Shown: piece after piece, positions 23,391 to 26,590 of the stretch
Layout of the letters: every line of letters begins with the position of its first letter
Numbering within the stretch: position 1 is the stretch's first letter
Assembly (NCBI GenBank): GCA_000433755.1
Contig: FR891263.1
Coordinates: forward strand, 1,129 to 27,718
From: Clostridium sp. CAG:465
GTDB taxonomy: Bacteria > Bacillota > Clostridia > TANB77 > CAG-465
Reading direction: 5' to 3'
DNA length: 26,590 nucleotides
Notes under the pieces: model-generated
What the model was told of the DNA's origin: nothing
What the model saw: the letters and a program-made list of their open reading frames with translations, nothing else
The model's database searches: none
Position numbers and translations under genes: made by a program

Positions 23391-24341
23391 ATGTATATCT
23401 TAAAAGAACAAATAAAAAAAGAAAATAGACTTACCTCTGGTCATAGGATGTGTGCTGGTTGTGGTGCACCAGTTATTGTTAACGGTGTTCTAAGAGCATT
23501 AAAAGAAGAAGATAACGCGGCTATATCAGTTGCAACTGGTTGCCTTGAAGTATCTACTTGCACATATCCATACACATCATGGAAAAATTGTTCATTTATT
23601 CATACAGCATTTGAATGTGCACCTGCTACTTTATCTGGTGTTGAAGCTGTGTATAATAAATTTAAAAAAGATGGAAAAATAAATAATGATAAAACTACTA
23701 AATTTATCGGATTTGGTGGTGATGGAGGTACTCTAGATATAGGTCTACAATCATTATCTGGTGCAATGGAAAGAGGACATGATATAACATACATATGTTA
23801 TGATAATGGTGCATATATGAATACTGGAACTCAGCGTTCCTCTTCTACCCCACATTATGCTGATACTACAACATCTCCTGTTGGTAAGATTAAAAATGGA
23901 AAATCTCAAATGCGTAAAGATTTAACAGAAATAATGGTAAAACATAATATTCCTTATGTAGCTCAATCAGCATTGATTGGTAACCTAAAAGATTTATATG
24001 AAAAATCAGAAAAAGCAATTTACACCAAAGGCCCTACGTATATGTCTGTTTTATCACCTTGCCCTAGGGGATGGGGATATCCTACAGAAGATCTTCAAAC
24101 TATTTCTAAACTTGCTGTAGATACTTGTTTTTGGCCTCTTTACGAAGTTGAAAATGGTAAATACAAAATAACATACAGACCTGCTAAAAAATTACCAGTT
24201 GAAGAATTTTTAAAATTACAAAGAAGATTTAGACATATGTTCAAGCCTGGTAATGAATGGATGATTGAAGATTTGCAAAAAGAAATAGATAAAAAATGGG
24301 CTTATCTTGAAATGATGGAAAAAATAACTAATGAAAATTAA
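23391..24341 (+). CDS. porB: 2-oxoacid:ferredoxin oxidoreductase beta subunit
   Basis: A 316-residue beta subunit that binds TPP and one [4Fe-4S] cluster. Cluster ligands are Cys21 and Cys24 (CAGCG), Cys51 (ATGCLEVSTCTYPYTSW) and the Cys of SPCPRGWGYP. The TPP/Mg motif is GGDGGTLDIG from residue 109 to Asn139 (CYDNGAYMNTG). The PYTSW and HTAFECAPATLSGVEAVYNK regions resemble pyruvate-type PorB proteins. The ATG directly follows porA with AAGGAGGAGG upstream. Last gene of the operon, with a terminator about 60 bases after the stop. Confidence 0.95.
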   Translation: MYILKEQIKKENRLTSGHRMCAGCGAPVIVNGVLRALKEEDNAAISVATGCLEVSTCTYPYTSWKNCSFIHTAFECAPATLSGVEAVYNKFKKDGKINNDKTTKFIGFGGDGGTLDIGLQSLSGAMERGHDITYICYDNGAYMNTGTQRSSSTPHYADTTTSPVGKIKNGKSQMRKDLTEIMVKHNIPYVAQSALIGNLKDLYEKSEKAIYTKGPTYMSVLSPCPRGWGYPTEDLQTISKLAVDTCFWPLYEVENGKYKITYRPAKKLPVEEFLKLQRRFRHMFKPGNEWMIEDLQKEIDKKWAYLEMMEKITNEN

Positions 24342-24397
24342 TTGCTATTTATATTGTAATTTTCACTAAATACAAATATAAATAACACTTATCATGA

Positions 24398-24427
24398 AAA
24401 ATAAGCGAGCATTTGCTCGCTTATTTT
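24398..24427. terminator. Terminator after the por operon
   Basis: Perfect 13-bp stem (24398-24410 with 24415-24427; core AAGCGAGC/GCTCGCTT) with a four-base loop and A/T-rich ends (AAAATA.../...TATTTT), so it can serve both strands: the por operon on plus and the decayed DUF5131 region on minus. Confidence 0.8.
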
Positions 24428-24492
24428 ATGGCCTATACTTCTTTTCAAACTCTAAAATAGATTTATACAACTCATAACCATTTTTTCACTTA

Positions 24493-25033
24493 CTATCTTT
24501 CACATTTTTTGCAATTACTACATCCATTACATATAATTTTACTACCACATGTATAACAGCATTCTTTAAAGTATGGTTTATATTCGTTTTTTTCTTTAAA
24601 TAAAGTTTCTTGCATGTAACTATTAAGTTTATATTTTATTTTCTTTCCTTCAAAACTTAGTCCTGACTTATACGCCATATTACTTTGAATTTTCTTTGAT
24701 TTTCACAGATTACATTTAAAATTACATTTTCATATCCATCATTCCAATCACTAGGTAAACAACTTTCAATTCTATTTGCTCTTTTTGTCAATAGAAAAAA
24801 TTTAACATCACTTCTGATCTTAATTACATTCCAAATTTCATCTCTCCATTTGTCAGCTTCCTCTAAAAAGAAATCTGATATCATGCATATCCTTATTTAC
24901 TCTCCACTTTTTATTTTATAATTTCCATTCCTATCTTTTTTAAAGGATAATCAAAATTGGTTTTAGACTTGTATATAACCGAAGAATCTTTTTGTGTTCT
25001 AATATTATCTAAATAATACATATAACAATTTAT
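24493..25033 (-). pseudogene. DUF5131 (phage Gp37/Gp68-like) remnant
   Basis: Pieces of a DUF5131 protein lie in order on the minus strand: NCYMYYLDNIRTQKDSSVIY with TNFDYPLKK (from 25033), KDRNGNYKIKSGE in another frame, then MISDFFLEEADKWRDEIWNV, FFLLTKRANRIESCLPSDWN and NVICENQ, and finally SNMAYKSGLSFEGKK and the Cys-rich end CYTCGSKIICNGCSNCKKC. Lesions: the N-terminal Cys motif region is missing (the remnant begins nine bases after the smc stop), one A lost in the A6 run at 24936-24941, a TAA at 24897-24899 between SGE and IRICM, and a frame-changing internal deletion near 24680-24695 that removed roughly 100 codons. Two short ORFs (24657-24884, 24493-24678) are all that remain. The family is phage-associated with a possible metal or radical-SAM-like site; it cannot be functional here. 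Confidence 0.8.
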
Positions 25034-25041
25034 TTAAGCCA

Positions 25042-26590
25042 CTATTTCATCTTCATTGAAACAACCTTAGATATACCATACTCTTGCATTGTAACACCGT
25101 AAGTAGATGACGCAACTTCCATAGTACCTTTTCTATGTGTTATTACAATAAACTGTGTATTTTTTGAATATTTTTTTATGTATTCTGCAAATCTATGTAC
25201 ATTTACATCATCGAGTGCAGCTTCAATTTCATCTAATATGCAAAATGGAGGTGCTTTAAGTTTAAGTATAGCAAATAACAAAGCAGTTGCAGTAAGAGCT
25301 CTCTCTCCACCTGATAAAAGCATCATACTTTGAAGTTTTTTACCTGGAGGTTGTACTTCTATTTCTATTCCTGATGATAAAACATTAGATTCATCTTCAA
25401 GTTTTAATTCAGCTTTTCCCCCTCCAAACAGTTCTTTAAATGTTTCATTAAAGTTTTCATTAATTAGTTTAAACTGTTTTTCAAACTGTTGCTTCATTAT
25501 ACTTGTCATATTATTAATTAAATTTTCAAGCTTTTTCTTTGTTTCTTCTAAGTCTGCTTTTTGATTTGATATAAAATCATAACGTTCTTTTGTAGATTTA
25601 TACTCTTCAATTGCTCCAACACTTACTTCACCTAGATCTTTTATTTCTTTTCTAATCTTTTCAGCATTTTTAACAATTGTCTTCTCATCACTATCATCTA
25701 CTGGAAGAGATTCTATCATTTCTTTTGCAACAGATATAGTTATTTCATAATCATCCCACATTTTGTTTTTTAGATTTTCTATTTCTATATCAAATTTTAA
25801 TTTTCTAGCTTGAACTTTTGCTCTTTCATCTTTTAATTTATCTATTTTTCTTAATCCATCTAGTACTTTTACTTCTAGAGTTTCTTGTTTTTGCTCAACT
25901 TCTTTTTTAGTATCTTTTAGACTATTTAAAATATTTGCAAAATCAAGTTTAAAGTTTTGTTTTTCTTTAATAGACTCTGTTAGATCTTTTATTTCTTCTT
26001 CAGCATCCTTTTTTGAAGTCTCAAAATTTGTTATACTTGATTTCTTTCTTTCAATTCCCTCTTCAAAGTTTTGTATATCTTGCGATAATTTATCTTTCAT
26101 TTCGTCAATTGAGCCACTACTTTCATCAAATGATGAAATTGATACTTTAAGGTTTGCAATATCTTCATGTAAATTACTTACCATTTCGGATTTTTCTTTA
26201 TTAAATCTTGAATACTCATCAACAATTTCTTGATTTTCGTTTATTTTTTTCTCAAGTTCTTCTACCTTTTTGTTATTTTCTTCAATATTTTCTCTTAAAG
26301 TTTCATTTTGCTCCTTTAAACTATCAATAGCTAATTTTGCGTTTTCTTTTGCAAGCAATACCTTCTTTTCTTCTCTTTCAATATTTAATAATTTTTCCTT
26401 AAGTGTTGCTATCTCTATTTGGTATGAAGATTTTTCTTCTACAATTTTGTTGTTTTCTTTTTTAGCTTCTTCTATTTGAATATTTAGTTCCCTTACGCCG
26501 TTATTTAAAGAGCTGTATTCTTTTTCTTTATTTGAAATTATCTCCTTTAATTTTTCAATTTTTTCTTTTCTACCAAGAAGTCCTGCTGAA
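25042..26590 (-). CDS. smc: Chromosome segregation protein SMC (C-terminal part)
   Basis: The frame is open from the window edge to the stop at 25042 (about 515 residues), so only the C-terminal half or less is present; the ATG at 26358 is internal. It starts SAGLLGRKEKIEKLKEII, just after the hinge, followed by a long coiled coil and the ATPase head half: signature LSGGERALTATALLFAI, Walker B PPFCILDEIEAALDD, and FIVITHRKGTMEVASSTYGV with the H-loop His. SMC condenses and segregates chromosomes with ScpA/B. In most Firmicutes ftsY follows smc; here the stop is followed within nine bases by the DUF5131 remnant. Confidence 0.95.
   Translation of the reverse strand, partial: SAGLLGRKEKIEKLKEIISNKEKEYSSLNNGVRELNIQIEEAKKENNKIVEEKSSYQIEIATLKEKLLNIEREEKKVLLAKENAKLAIDSLKEQNETLRENIEENNKKVEELEKKINENQEIVDEYSRFNKEKSEMVSNLHEDIANLKVSISSFDESSGSIDEMKDKLSQDIQNFEEGIERKKSSITNFETSKKDAEEEIKDLTESIKEKQNFKLDFANILNSLKDTKKEVEQKQETLEVKVLDGLRKIDKLKDERAKVQARKLKFDIEIENLKNKMWDDYEITISVAKEMIESLPVDDSDEKTIVKNAEKIRKEIKDLGEVSVGAIEEYKSTKERYDFISNQKADLEETKKKLENLINNMTSIMKQQFEKQFKLINENFNETFKELFGGGKAELKLEDESNVLSSGIEIEVQPPGKKLQSMMLLSGGERALTATALLFAILKLKAPPFCILDEIEAALDDVNVHRFAEYIKKYSKNTQFIVITHRKGTMEVASSTYGVTMQEYGISKVVSMKMK

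Noticed and set aside
24426..24490. Short minus-strand frame GYELYKSILEFEKKYRP ending at a stop inside the por terminator
   Set aside because: Looks coding-like and could be a gene tail, but it is under 20 codons, preceded by a stop, and has no recognisable family.

Overview
The window looks like a chromosomal segment from a very AT-rich, low-GC anaerobic Firmicute (Bacillota, Clostridia type, probably gut-associated). The grounds are the ylxM-ffh-rpsP-khpA-rimM-trmD-rplS-rbgA gene order, strong AGGAGG ribosome binding sites, consensus sigma-A promoters, CCA-encoding tRNA genes and a ferredoxin-dependent 2-oxoacid oxidoreductase. No CRISPR array, integrase, transposase or prophage module is visible.

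Layout, left to right (mostly minus strand). 1-2090: a partial DUF4186 gene, an MTA/SAH-nucleosidase-like gene, and five tRNA genes in two transcription units (Val-Asp and Phe-Gly-Cys), each with a clear promoter and terminator. 2243-8231: a four-gene operon read leftward from one good promoter: lipid kinase, dGTPase-like HD protein, leuS, and a membrane GGDEF/degenerate-EAL protein. 8251-9505: a single-gene unit for a membrane-anchored DUF5050-like beta-propeller protein. 9575-13067: a badly decayed gene, a nonsense-interrupted dinD, a small membrane protein, the ribosome GTPase rbgA and a degenerate DprA. The 5' end of rbgA is duplicated upstream of dinD. 13239-14176: a plus-strand island of two overlapping Cna-B-like ORFs that read best as one frameshifted gene. 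14185-18017: the ribosome/SRP operon, driven by a perfect sigma-A promoter overlaid by a long palindrome. 18188-21104: two unrecognised genes followed by a CYTH-HAD gene broken at two T-runs. 21293-24427: a plus-strand porCDAB-type operon with its own promoter and terminator. 24493-25033: a shredded DUF5131 (phage Gp37/Gp68-like) gene. 25042-26590: the 3' part of smc.

Housekeeping and accessory DNA alternate. Core genes (leuS, rbgA, rplS to ylxM, por genes, smc) are intact, while accessory genes between them (DUF5131, CYTH-HAD, dinD and its upstream neighbour, DprA, the Cna-B ORFs) carry premature stops, single-base losses in short homopolymers, an internal deletion or lost starts. The usual smc-ftsY-ylxM neighbourhood has been opened: ftsY is absent between smc and ylxM and about 7 kb of other genes lies there. 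The most notable points are this pattern of accessory-gene decay, the CYTH-HAD frame junction on a slippery T7, the degenerate DprA with AUA where its start should be, the duplicated rbgA 5' end around dinD, and the palindrome over the ffh-operon promoter. I do not see a clearly new defence or mobile system here.
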